DNA of 64,000 nt from Limnoglobus roseus (GTDB lineage: Bacteria; Planctomycetota; Planctomycetia; Gemmatales; Gemmataceae), in the NCBI RefSeq assembly GCF_008254045.1, contig NZ_CP042425.1, forward strand, positions 7,764,163-7,828,162, written 5' to 3'. Positions 51,361-60,168 of the stretch are shown piece by piece (position 1 is the stretch's first letter; every line of letters starts with the position of its first letter). Both the position numbers and the translations under genes were made by a program. The notes beneath the pieces are model-generated. The model made no database searches. It saw nothing but the letters and a program-made list of their open reading frames with translations, and was not told the DNA's origin.

Positions 51361-52608
51361 ATGTACCCGCTCTCCCGGACGGCGCCACTGATCGTGGCGG
51401 TGTGGCTAACCTCGACGGCTTCGCCTATAGCCCGAGCTCAAGAAGCGACGTGGCCTCCTGAGAAGACCAAAACTTCGGAGTTTACCGGGCGGAAGTTGGA
51501 CACCTTCCAGCACGGCGTCCGGAAGGAGTGGGGGTACACCGGGCCGCAGCGAGACACGTTCCTGGTCCTCCATCCGAAGGCGGCGAAGGCCAACGCCCCG
51601 CTCTACGTCGTCTTGCACTCCGCCGGGCACGACGTTCACTCGTGTCTTGCCTGCACCACGAAGGTCGGCAACCACGACATCTACCACGCCCCGCCGGACT
51701 TCTACGCGCTGTACCTCGACTGCCGCGCGAACAAGGGGGACTGGTGGTGGGGGAGCGAGAAGTTTAAAGACCCCGAGGTTGGCCCTGCGGAGAAGCGGGT
51801 CATCGACACGGTGAAGTGGGTGGTCAAGGAATACAACCTCGACGAGAACCGCGTCTACCTGTGCGGGAACTCCATGGGCGGGAGCGGTGCCCTGGGCATC
51901 GGCGTGCGGCACGGGGACGTGTTCGCCGCGGTGAAGGCGAACGTGCCCGCCAAAGTCGAACACGTGTCCAGTCGGATGTACTTCGGCAAGGCGGTGCCGG
52001 CGGACGTGACTCTGCCCGACCCGCCGGTCGTGGTGGACTATTCCGCCCCGAACGACACGTGGTCCAAGGGTCACGAGACGTTCATCGCGGCAATGAACGA
52101 CCGGAAGTATCCATTGTTCATGTACTGGGGGCCGTTCGGCCACGCGAACAACCACGAACAAATCCTGAAGGTGAACGACCTGATCAACTCCTTCGACTGG
52201 CTCGGCGTTAAGAAGAACGAGGCTTATCCGGTGTTCACCAACGCTTCGACCAACGATCCGTTGCCCTGGCCGGACCGCCTCGCCGACAAGAAGGCGGGGC
52301 AGGTCAACGCCTTCTTCCGCTGGGCGAACGCGAGCGACACGGCGGACGCGGTCGAGACGAAGCTGTTCCTGGCGAAAGCCGCGGACCTGAAAACAGCGTT
52401 CACCGTCCCCACCGAGGCGACTGCGGACGTCAGTATGCGACGGGTGCAGAAGCTGCGGGTCGCACCGGGGGCGACTGCGTTCTGGACGTTCGGCACGGCG
52501 AAGGGCGAGGTCAAGGCCGACGCGCAGGGGTGTGTCACCGTCCCCGGACTGAAGGTCACAACCGAGCCGATCACGTTGACCGTTCGAACCGTGAACAAGG
52601 ATCGCTGA
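51361..52608 (+). CDS. Secreted alpha/beta-hydrolase (esterase/peptidase-like)
   Basis: 415 residues from ATG 51361, with AAGGAG six bases upstream deciding the start. Signal peptide to about residue 26 (IARA). The hydrolase core has APLYVVLHSAGHDVHSC, YALYLDCRANKGDWWWG, the nucleophile elbow GNSMGGSGAL (Ser about residue 175), and a His in WGPFGHANNHEQ. An FFRWANASDT segment begins the C-terminal beta region. It resembles PHB-depolymerase or prolyl-oligopeptidase-type esterases; substrate unknown. The next gene, also a secreted alpha/beta-hydrolase, follows after 53 bp and is probably co-transcribed. Confidence 0.8.
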   Translation: MYPLSRTAPLIVAVWLTSTASPIARAQEATWPPEKTKTSEFTGRKLDTFQHGVRKEWGYTGPQRDTFLVLHPKAAKANAPLYVVLHSAGHDVHSCLACTTKVGNHDIYHAPPDFYALYLDCRANKGDWWWGSEKFKDPEVGPAEKRVIDTVKWVVKEYNLDENRVYLCGNSMGGSGALGIGVRHGDVFAAVKANVPAKVEHVSSRMYFGKAVPADVTLPDPPVVVDYSAPNDTWSKGHETFIAAMNDRKYPLFMYWGPFGHANNHEQILKVNDLINSFDWLGVKKNEAYPVFTNASTNDPLPWPDRLADKKAGQVNAFFRWANASDTADAVETKLFLAKAADLKTAFTVPTEATADVSMRRVQKLRVAPGATAFWTFGTAKGEVKADAQGCVTVPGLKVTTEPITLTVRTVNKDR

Positions 52609-52661
52609 CCGCCGATTGAATAGGCTAGACCTCGCCCTCCCCTCCCGAACGGAATGAGATC

Positions 52662-53564
52662 ATGCTCGGAACACGGTTGCTCTTGGTCGCCGGTTGCGTC
52701 TTCCTCGGGTCGTCGGCCGTTCGTGCCGCCGACCCGCCCAAGAAGGTCGAGGGAGAGCGGATCAAGCTCTGGAACATGCACGCCCCGCAGGGCGATGGCA
52801 CGTTCGAGACGGCCGAGGCGTGGATCACCGTTCACAAGGCTGAGAAGCCGAATGGAACGGCCGCCGTCATCTGTCCGGGCGGCGGCTACGGCGGACTCGT
52901 GACCGGGGGCGAGGGGCACGGCATCGCGACTTGGTTGAACGCCCACGGCATCACCGGCGTCGTGCTCGAATACCGTCTGCCAAAGGGCCGGGCGTTCGTG
53001 CCGCTTCTTGATGCCCAGCGGGCGATCCGCACGGTTCGCTCCAACGCCAAGGCGTGGGGCGTCGATCCCGCGAAGGTCGGGATCATCGGTTTCTCGGCCG
53101 GCGGGCACTTGGCCTCGACCGCCGGCACGCACTTCGACGACGGCGACTCGAAGTCGGGTGACGCGGTCGAGAAGCAGAGCAGCCGGCCCGACTTTTTGAT
53201 TCTGGTGTACCCGGTCATCACGATGGGCGAGAAGGGCCACGGCGGCTCGCGGACTAACCTCCTGGGGAAAACGCCCACGGACGAGCGGGTGAAGCAGTTC
53301 TCGAATGAGGTGCAGGTGACAGCCAAGACGCCGCCCACCTTCCTGGCCCACGCGAAGGACGACCGGGCGGTCGTCCCGGAGAACAGTAAGGCGTTCTATG
53401 AGGCCCTACTCACCCACAAGGTGCCGGCCAAGTACCTGGAACTACCCTCCGGCGGCCACGGCCTTAACGGGTACAAGGGGCCGATGTGGGACGCCTGGCA
53501 GACCAAGTCGCTGGCGTGGCTGAGCGAGATAAAGTTCGTGCCGGCGGCCGCGGACAAAAAGTAG
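52662..53564 (+). CDS. Secreted acetyl-xylan-esterase-like alpha/beta-hydrolase
   Basis: 300 residues. Signal peptide ends at VRAAD. The fold shows the oxyanion region ICPGGGYGGL, nucleophile IGFSAGGHLAS (Ser about residue 146), Asp in HAKDDRAVVP and His in LPSGGHGLNGY, a complete catalytic triad. It resembles the BD-FAE/endo-xylanase-associated esterase group that deacetylates plant polysaccharides or cleaves feruloyl esters. It lies 53 bp after another secreted hydrolase and is convergent with the FG-GAP gene. Confidence 0.87.
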   Translation: MLGTRLLLVAGCVFLGSSAVRAADPPKKVEGERIKLWNMHAPQGDGTFETAEAWITVHKAEKPNGTAAVICPGGGYGGLVTGGEGHGIATWLNAHGITGVVLEYRLPKGRAFVPLLDAQRAIRTVRSNAKAWGVDPAKVGIIGFSAGGHLASTAGTHFDDGDSKSGDAVEKQSSRPDFLILVYPVITMGEKGHGGSRTNLLGKTPTDERVKQFSNEVQVTAKTPPTFLAHAKDDRAVVPENSKAFYEALLTHKVPAKYLELPSGGHGLNGYKGPMWDAWQTKSLAWLSEIKFVPAAADKK

Positions 53565-53596
53565 GCGAGTCCGTCCCGGCTCTCGTTCCACCTCGC

Positions 53597-56095
53597 CTAT
53601 CCCACGAAAACTCCGTCCGCGGAATCGTCGGCCGCTTCGAACTCGAAGGCGGTCGGCGGTTGTCCCACGGCCGCAAGGTCTTTGCCGCGGTACGCGGCCA
53701 CACCACTGCCGGAATCGCTGCCTGCCCCCGTGAGAATGTCGGCCCGACCGTCGCCGTCCAGGTCATCCGCACTCACACGAACACCGCCACGGCTGTCAAC
53801 ATCGCCCGCAAAGAAGTTGGCGAGCGGCACGTACTGATTCGTCCGCAACTGCTGCCCGCCGAAGACCAACACCCGCGGCCCACCGCCCGGTCCCCCGCCG
53901 GCGATCAAGTCCGCGATGCCGTCGCCGTCGGTGTCGCCGGCCGCCACGAAAATGCCGTTGCGGAGCGTCGGCTCGAAGGCGAAGAAATCGGCGAACAGCT
54001 TCCGTGGGGCGTTCGCAACCACCGACTTCCCGTCGAAGCCGGCCACGCGAGGACCGCCGCCGAACCCGGCCGCGACGATCAGATCGTCCGCCCCGTCGCC
54101 GTTCATGTCGCCGAGGGCCGCCCGTGCCCCGCCGCGGAAATTCGGGTCGTCGATGCCGAAGAAGCCGGCCACCTTGAGGAACGTCTTCCCGGAGTACACG
54201 TCCACTCGTGGCCCGCCGCCCTCGTCGGGTGTCACGGCCAGGTCGGCGATTCCGTCGCCGTCGAGGTCGCCGACCGCTACGTAGACGCCGCCGGTGAAGG
54301 CCGCTTCGAACGGGGCGAACGCGAACAATTCCCGTTGCGTCTTGCCGTCCAGCACGCGAACGCGACTGGCCGAACCCGGCCCGGTGCCGGCCACGACGTC
54401 GGGCGTGCCGTCGCCGTTGAAGTCGCCCGATGCGGTCCGCACACTGACCGGCAAGTCGGGGAACGGCGTGAGCGTCCACGCAATCGTTTGATCCGAGTTT
54501 CGAAATTGAATCGAGGGGCCAACACCAAGAGCGAACGGGTCGTGCCCGATTGTGTGCGCAGGCGGACTTGTCGGCGGCGATGTCGGAGGCGGCGATGTCG
54601 GAGGCGGCGATGCCGGAGGCGAAGTTGGGGGTGGTGACGCGGGCGGAGGCGAGATCGGGGGTGATGTTGGTGGCGGCGACGCAGATGGCGGGGGCGAGGC
54701 CGGTGGGGGCGAGGCCGGTGGGGGCGACGCTGGCGGAGGTGAAGTTGGAGGCGGTGAGGTCGGTGGTGTTGTCGGGGGACTGCTCGCATCGGAGAACGTG
54801 AACAGGTCAGCGGCCGAGGGCGTGGACTCGCCATAGCCGAAGAAGACCGGATCGCCGTCGGCGTCCGACTGCGTTGAGCCGGACCGGACCCGCACGTCCA
54901 CGCTGCCGGCCGAATGAGGCGGGGTGACCACGTCGATTCGACTATCGGAAACGATGGTGAATGCCGTCGTTTCGACGCCGCCGAAACTCACGTGAAGGTT
55001 GCCGGCCGCGCCGCTGAAATTCGCCCCGGTGATCGTGACGGCAGTTCCGCCGGCCGTGGGTCCGCTGACGACACTCACCGCCGTGACCGTGGGCTTGAGG
55101 TCAACCACCTGGAAATCGCTCGGCTTGATCCCCTGGAGCTTTAGAATCGCGTCCATGTCCCACTGGTCGGACGGCGTGCCCTGGAAGTAAAAATCGCTGC
55201 CATTGTCCGCGACGATCAGGCCGTAATCCTTCATCGCCTGGGCCACCACGCGGGTGGCTGGCGACCAGTTCGACGGGATGACGAAATCCGGCCGGAGGCG
55301 GAAGCGTTCGCCCATTCGGGGCAAGTCAGCGTCCGTGCGACTGCTGGCGGCATGCGAGGCGGGGAAGACGTAGTCGTCCCGCGTTTGCACTACCGTCACC
55401 CGCAGCGCGTGGGTGATCGCCCCCTGCCCTCCCTCGGACGCTGGCAGGGCTTCATCCGGCCGCAGCAGACCGGGGAGAATCGGCAAGCCGGCGGCGTCGG
55501 CACTCGTCCAGCCGAGGGTGCGGAAGTCGTTCGTATTGAGGTCCCAGAAGCTGATCTGGTACGCCCCCCAGACGTTGCTGGGCTTCGTGCCACCGTAAGG
55601 GAAGGTCGTCTCGCCGGGCCGGGTGGCGTTGTAAAGTTCGTACAGCACGTTGGCCGACTTGTCGTAGACGAGCAAGTGCGAATCGCCCCGGTCCGACGAC
55701 GGGTTCGGGCCGGTGGGGCCGTCGCCCTCAATCACCGCACCGGCGGGGATCGGCACGGGAACGTTGTCACTCTCGGACGGGTAGCCGTCGTCGGGGGGAA
55801 TGTAGACGTTGACCTTCGGCGTCGAGGAATCGACCACGTTGACGGGGATGCCGTAGAGAGCGCCGTCCGTGATCGGGTTGCCGAAATCGGGGTGGATGCC
55901 GCGGTTGCCGCTGCGGTTCATGATCCGCCCGATGATCGCGGCCGAGTTCTCGGCGACCGGAGCGGCACTGATGTTCTGATTCCACGGACTGTCCGCCGGG
56001 AAGAGCTGATTGCCAAAGTAACTCGGCAGGTCACGCGGGTCCAGGGCGGCGAATTCCGACAGCAGGGACGCAGGAAGTTTGCGCATCGGCCTCAT
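53597..56095 (-). CDS. FG-GAP/VCBS repeat surface protein with IPT domain and proline-rich linker
   Basis: 832 residues; the ATG three codons in (56086) is an equally good start. The N-terminus has ALDPRDLPSYF, like planctomycete surface-protein heads. Residues 20-310 form a domain I do not recognise (SPWNQNISAAPVAENSAAII, DSHLLVYDKSANVLYELYN, FVIPSNWSPATRVVAQAMKD). An IPT/TIG domain follows at about 325-420 (PTAGGTAVTITGANFSG), then a linker of repeated PPPTS/PPPAS at about 440-514. Five or more FG-GAP-type blades fill 530-832 (GDFNGDGTPDVVAG, GDLDGDGIADLAV, GDMNGDGADDLIVA, GDTDGDGIADLIAG, DDLDGDGRADILTG) with calcium-binding-like Asp spacing. Probably exported, carbohydrate-binding or adhesive. 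Confidence 0.85.
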   Translation of the reverse strand: MRPMRKLPASLLSEFAALDPRDLPSYFGNQLFPADSPWNQNISAAPVAENSAAIIGRIMNRSGNRGIHPDFGNPITDGALYGIPVNVVDSSTPKVNVYIPPDDGYPSESDNVPVPIPAGAVIEGDGPTGPNPSSDRGDSHLLVYDKSANVLYELYNATRPGETTFPYGGTKPSNVWGAYQISFWDLNTNDFRTLGWTSADAAGLPILPGLLRPDEALPASEGGQGAITHALRVTVVQTRDDYVFPASHAASSRTDADLPRMGERFRLRPDFVIPSNWSPATRVVAQAMKDYGLIVADNGSDFYFQGTPSDQWDMDAILKLQGIKPSDFQVVDLKPTVTAVSVVSGPTAGGTAVTITGANFSGAAGNLHVSFGGVETTAFTIVSDSRIDVVTPPHSAGSVDVRVRSGSTQSDADGDPVFFGYGESTPSAADLFTFSDASSPPTTPPTSPPPTSPPPASPPPASPPPASPPPSASPPPTSPPISPPPASPPPTSPPASPPPTSPPPTSPPTSPPAHTIGHDPFALGVGPSIQFRNSDQTIAWTLTPFPDLPVSVRTASGDFNGDGTPDVVAGTGPGSASRVRVLDGKTQRELFAFAPFEAAFTGGVYVAVGDLDGDGIADLAVTPDEGGGPRVDVYSGKTFLKVAGFFGIDDPNFRGGARAALGDMNGDGADDLIVAAGFGGGPRVAGFDGKSVVANAPRKLFADFFAFEPTLRNGIFVAAGDTDGDGIADLIAGGGPGGGPRVLVFGGQQLRTNQYVPLANFFAGDVDSRGGVRVSADDLDGDGRADILTGAGSDSGSGVAAYRGKDLAAVGQPPTAFEFEAADDSADGVFVG
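54553..54778 (-). repeat. Minisatellite encoding the proline-rich linker
   Basis: Degenerate 12- to 15-base units such as GGAGGCGGCGATGTC (plus-strand sense) repeat across the stretch and encode PPP(T/A)SPPP-type sequence on the minus strand. Length changes in multiples of three would alter only the linker, so it is likely variable between strains. Confidence 0.85.
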
Positions 56096-56297
56096 CCACG
56101 AACAGATCGGAGCGGGAGAGTTCCCACCATACAGACGGGCGACACCGCACTATAGGACGGAAGTGGGCCGATACGGTTGTGCGGGCAATCGTGCCGCCCG
56201 GAACGCCGTCCGATTTCCCGACGCCTTCTCACCTTGCCGTTGCGACCCGTTGCGGGCAAAATCCTGCAAAGCACACAATCCCCACCGAGGCCACGCC

Positions 56298-58310
56298 ATG
56301 CCGACGCCGAGCGACCGGGCCAAAACCCTGCGGCAAACCATCGACCACCACAACCATAAGTACTACGTCGACGCCGCCCCGGAGATCAGCGACCGCGAGT
56401 TCGACAAACTCCTTCAAGAGTTGATCGACCTGGAGAAGCAGCATCCGGAGTTGGTCACGCCGGACAGCCCGACGCAACGGGTCGGCGGCCAGCCGATCGA
56501 GGGGTTCGCGAAGGTCACGCACCGCGTGCCGATGATGTCGATCGAGAACAGCTACTCGGCCGAGGACTTGCGGAAGTTCGACGCCGACGTGCGGAAGGCC
56601 ACTGGCAAGACCGACAACCCGTACACGGTCGAGATGAAGATCGACGGCGTCAGCATGTCGCTCACTTACGTGGACGGCCTCTTCGTGCAGGGGGCGACCC
56701 GCGGCAGTGGCGACGTCGGCGACGACGTAACTCACAACCTCAAGACCATCGCCGGCATCCCCCTGCGGCTCAAGTCGAAAGATGCCCCGAGGCTCTTCGA
56801 AGTCCGCGGCGAAATTTACATGACGCGGGCCGAGTTGGTGCGGATCAATGCCGAGCGCGTCAAGGACGAGGAAGAGCCCTACGCGAATACCCGCAACCTC
56901 ACGGCCGGCACGCTGAAGCAACTCGACCCGAAGGAGTGCGCGAAGCGGAAGCTCAGCTTCTTCGCCTACGGCCTCGGCGCGTCGGAGGGAGTCGAGATCA
57001 AGTCGCAGACAGAGCTGTTCGACAAACTCAAGGCGTTCGGCTTCCCGGTCAACCCGCACACGAAGCTCTGCCAGACCGTCGACGAGGTGATCGACTACTG
57101 CAACTCGTGGGACGCGAAGCGGCGCGACCTCGCTTATGACACCGACGGCATGGTGGTGAAGCTCAACGACTTCGCCGTGCGTCAGCGGCTCGGGGCGACG
57201 AGCAAGGTGCCCCGGTGGGCGAAGGCGTACAAGTTCGAGGCCGAACAGGGCATCACCAAACTCGGCAGCGTCGAGTTCTCCGTCGGCAAGTTCGGCGAAC
57301 TGACGCCCGTCGCGCTCTTCGACCCGCCGGTCCAACTCGCGGGCACGAAGGTCGGCCGCGCGAGCATGCACAACGCCTCGTGGGTCGAGAAGATGGACGT
57401 GCGGTACGGCGACACGGTCGTCGTCGAGAAGGCGGGCGAGATCATCCCGCAGGTCGTCTCTGTTGTGACTGAGTCGCGGACCGGCAAAGAGAAGCCGATC
57501 GTCTGGCCTACGGCCTGCCCCGCGTGCGGCGGGCCGGTCGAAAAGAACGAGTCGGCCGTCAGCTACGGCTTCTACTGTGCCGACGTGGGCCGTTGCCCGG
57601 CCCAGGTCGCACAACGGATCATTTCCTACGCCCGCCGCGAGCGGATGGACATCGACGGCCTCGGCGACGAAGTCGCGAAACAACTCGTCGAGAGCGGCCT
57701 GGTCACGCGCGTCACCGACCTCTACCGGCTCACCACGAAGCAACTGCTCGCCCTGGAGAAGTTTGCGGACACCAAGGCCCAGAACCTTGTCGCCGGGATC
57801 GCCGCGAGCAAGGAGCGTGGTCTGGCCCGCCTACTGGCCGCACTGACGATCTACGGCGTCGGCGGCAGCATGGCCGACCTGCTGGCGGAACAGTTCCCGA
57901 GTCTCGACCTCATCGTGAACGCGACCGAGGACGACCTGGCGAAGATCAAAGGCTTCGGCCCGAAACGGGCGAAGAGCGTCTCCGACTTCTTCCACAGCGA
58001 AGAGGGGACGCGACTCGTCGGCGAGTTGCGCGACCTCGGCGTGAAGCTGACGCACGATCAAAAGGCCCCCGCCGCGGGAGCGCAAGTCTTCCAGGGCAAG
58101 ACCCTCGTAGTCACCGGCGCTCTGACGAAGTACGACCGTGCCGGCATCGAGCAACTCATCAAAGAGCACGGCGGCAAGGCGTCGGGAAGCGTGTCGAAGA
58201 AGACCGACTACCTCATCGCCGGCGAGAACGCCGGCAGCAAACTGGCGAAGGCGCAAGAACTCGGCGTGAAGGTGCTGACCGAGGACGAGTTCGAGAAGTT
58301 GATTCAGTAA
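56298..58310 (+). CDS. ligA: NAD-dependent DNA ligase LigA
   Basis: 670 residues from ATG 56298; the frame is open further upstream but the family alignment starts here and GAGG lies at 56287-56290. The Ia domain and adenylation domain have YYVDAAPEISDREFD, the adenylated Lys in EMKIDGVSMSL (about 113), TRGSGDVGDDVT and VRGEIYM. An OB fold, a zinc site (CPACGG, FYC, RCP), helix-hairpin-helix repeats and a C-terminal BRCT domain (about 590-670, FQGKTLVVTGALTKYDR) follow. It seals nicks in replication and repair. It is followed by a long perfect palindrome two bases after the stop. Confidence 0.96.
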   Translation: MPTPSDRAKTLRQTIDHHNHKYYVDAAPEISDREFDKLLQELIDLEKQHPELVTPDSPTQRVGGQPIEGFAKVTHRVPMMSIENSYSAEDLRKFDADVRKATGKTDNPYTVEMKIDGVSMSLTYVDGLFVQGATRGSGDVGDDVTHNLKTIAGIPLRLKSKDAPRLFEVRGEIYMTRAELVRINAERVKDEEEPYANTRNLTAGTLKQLDPKECAKRKLSFFAYGLGASEGVEIKSQTELFDKLKAFGFPVNPHTKLCQTVDEVIDYCNSWDAKRRDLAYDTDGMVVKLNDFAVRQRLGATSKVPRWAKAYKFEAEQGITKLGSVEFSVGKFGELTPVALFDPPVQLAGTKVGRASMHNASWVEKMDVRYGDTVVVEKAGEIIPQVVSVVTESRTGKEKPIVWPTACPACGGPVEKNESAVSYGFYCADVGRCPAQVAQRIISYARRERMDIDGLGDEVAKQLVESGLVTRVTDLYRLTTKQLLALEKFADTKAQNLVAGIAASKERGLARLLAALTIYGVGGSMADLLAEQFPSLDLIVNATEDDLAKIKGFGPKRAKSVSDFFHSEEGTRLVGELRDLGVKLTHDQKAPAAGAQVFQGKTLVVTGALTKYDRAGIEQLIKEHGGKASGSVSKKTDYLIAGENAGSKLAKAQELGVKVLTEDEFEKLIQ

Positions 58311-58312
58311 CA

Positions 58313-58372
58313 ACAAGCCCGCAGCGCGAGCAAGGGCTACGCTCCCACCCCTTGCTCGCGCTGCGGGCTTGT
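58313..58372. repeat. 24-bp perfect palindrome after ligA (REP-like; possible terminator)
   Basis: Arms 58313-58336 and 58349-58372 are exact inverted repeats with a 12-base loop; each arm contains CCCGCAGCGCGAGCAAGGG. It lies between convergent ligA and an SDR gene, ending two bases from the SDR stop. No T-run follows. Such CAGCGCGAGCAAGGG palindromes look like those I have seen scattered in Gemmata-type genomes, so a dispersed REP-like element is likely (recollection, not a search). Confidence 0.8.
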
Positions 58373-58373
58373 A

Positions 58374-59273
58374 TTACGCCACCCGTGCGAGTGCCGGTAC
58401 GTGCTCGGCCTTCCGCAAGGCCCGCAATCCTTCGCCCGGCGAGCGCAGTGCCTTCGGGCCGAGTTCCGCCCGCAACTTCTGCCGGTCCAGCCACGGCGAC
58501 CGCGGCCGCGGGGCTTCCTCACCCAACTCCGTGACCGGCGCGTTCGCCACGAGGTCCGAATCCAGGCCGAAGATGAACGCGGTCATCCGCACGAAGGCGA
58601 ACTCCGTCATGCGGTCCGGCCCGACGACGTGGTAGGTGCCGGTGCAGCCGTGCTTGACGAGATCGACCGCCACCGTTGCGAGATCCGGGCCGAAGGTCGG
58701 CTGACACGTCCGCTCGTCGGTGGTGGTGACGACCTGTCCGTCGCGCATCCGTCGGACGGCGTGTAACGCCCGATTCCGGCCGCGTTCTTCCGGGCCGTAG
58801 ACACAGTTCGTGCGAACGATCAGGTGCCGATCGGCCAAGTTCTCGCGAATGATTTGCTCGGCCTCGGCCAATGCAGTTCCGTAGGCGTTCAACGGCGACG
58901 GAGTCGCTTCTTCCTTCTGGGCGGCTTTGCACTCGCCGAAGACCTGGGAGGACGAGAAGTACACCAACTTCGCCCCGCCTCCGGCCATCGCCCGCACCAC
59001 GTTCGCCACACCGTCCACGTTCACGGCCCGACACTCGTGCGGGTTCGCTTCTGCGAAGTCGATCTGGTTCAACCCGGCCGCGAGGTACACGACGTCCGGT
59101 TGAAAGTCCGTGATCAGCCGCTGGACCGATTCTTCGTCGCACAGGTCGAGGGGCAGAAAGTCCGCGTGCGGCCGGCGGTACCACGTCCCCTGCACCGCGT
59201 CGTCGCGCTGTTCGCACTCGGCCACCAGCAAGCCGCCGATCTGCCCCGTCGCCCCGAGAATCAAGCTGCGCAT
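58374..59273 (-). CDS. SDR-type sugar-nucleotide reductase-like protein (RmlD/MAT-beta-like), catalytic Lys absent
   Basis: 299 residues. N-terminal Rossmann GATGQIGGLL, VVYLAAGLNQIDFAEANP, LVYFSSSQVFGE and RTNCVYGPEERGRN give a clear RmlD/extended-SDR match. In the active-site segment NAYGTALAEAE the Tyr is present but the Lys four residues later is Leu, so the usual YxxxK pair is broken; a non-catalytic or altered role, as in the MAT beta-subunit, is possible. It lies 33 bp after another SDR-type gene on the same strand. Confidence 0.82.
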   Translation of the reverse strand: MRSLILGATGQIGGLLVAECEQRDDAVQGTWYRRPHADFLPLDLCDEESVQRLITDFQPDVVYLAAGLNQIDFAEANPHECRAVNVDGVANVVRAMAGGGAKLVYFSSSQVFGECKAAQKEEATPSPLNAYGTALAEAEQIIRENLADRHLIVRTNCVYGPEERGRNRALHAVRRMRDGQVVTTTDERTCQPTFGPDLATVAVDLVKHGCTGTYHVVGPDRMTEFAFVRMTAFIFGLDSDLVANAPVTELGEEAPRPRSPWLDRQKLRAELGPKALRSPGEGLRALRKAEHVPALARVA

Positions 59274-59306
59274 CGTGTGTGTCCTCCCTGACGGAAAAGA
59301 AATCGT

Positions 59307-60101
59307 TCAGGCCGCCCGCACCGCGGAGACGTCCGTGTCCCGCGCCGCGAACTGCCGTTCGTACCAACTCAACGTGTCCCGCACCGCGCCCCCAACCCGG
59401 TCCCCGGCAAGGCCGAGTGGCGTGGTCACCCGTTCGAACAGTTGCCGGGCCGTTGTGGTAGCCGGCGGTTCGAGTCGAAGTCCTTGGGGCATCGCTTCAG
59501 GCAGGCTCGACAGAAGTTCCGCTGCCCCTAACAGCGACTTTGCGGCCTCCGCCACGTGAGAGAGTTTCGCCTCGCCGTCCGTCGGTTGCGGCAGCGACCG
59601 GCGCTGGGCGGCCGCGCGGAACAACCGGGCTTGCCACCGCGACTCAACGAAGTCGCCGTCGCCAAACAGCGAGGGTAGTTTGACAAACCCGACGCGCAGT
59701 TGTTGGGCGCGATTCTGAAACACCGGGTCGCGCTCGGTCGCCGAAACGGGGGCCACGACGGCCGTATCCGGCGACTGCTCTGCCACAGCGTTCAGCAGGT
59801 CGGCGGTGATGATCGTTTTGCGATGGGCTTCGCCGGGCACGGTGACGAGTTGGAACACGACGGAAGGCTGGTGAACGGCCAGCAGACTCCTCAGCCGTTC
59901 CGGGATCGCCGACCCGCGGGCGATGTCGATTTTATCGAAGAGTCGCGTCTGGAAGAATTCCGACCGCCGGTGGGGGTTGCGAACGAGACCGCTGACCGTC
60001 GCGCCGTGTTCGAGAAGGGTTCGGACGACCCAGGTGCCGAGGAAGCCGGTACACCCGAGGACGAGCACACGCCGATCGTGCCAAAAGGACGACTGATTCA
60101 T
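59307..60101 (-). CDS. NAD(P)-binding epimerase-like protein
   Basis: 264 residues from ATG 60099-60101; GGAGGAGCGC directly before this ATG decides it over a start at 60200. The Rossmann motif RVLVLGCTGFLGTWVVRTLL is clear, with FQLVTVPGEAHRKTII, VAPVSATERDPVFQN and GFVKLPSLFGDGDF further on. No YxxxK is visible, so catalysis by the normal SDR mechanism is doubtful. It precedes a second SDR-like gene by 33 bp. Together they may make or sense a nucleotide sugar, but no glycosyltransferase is adjacent. Confidence 0.75.
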   Translation of the reverse strand: MNQSSFWHDRRVLVLGCTGFLGTWVVRTLLEHGATVSGLVRNPHRRSEFFQTRLFDKIDIARGSAIPERLRSLLAVHQPSVVFQLVTVPGEAHRKTIITADLLNAVAEQSPDTAVVAPVSATERDPVFQNRAQQLRVGFVKLPSLFGDGDFVESRWQARLFRAAAQRRSLPQPTDGEAKLSHVAEAAKSLLGAAELLSSLPEAMPQGLRLEPPATTTARQLFERVTTPLGLAGDRVGGAVRDTLSWYERQFAARDTDVSAVRAA

Positions 60102-60168
60102 GCGCTCCTCCGTGAGACGTCCGACTGCGGCCGTCACGTCCTGTGATCCCGCCGCGCGAGGCAAGTCA

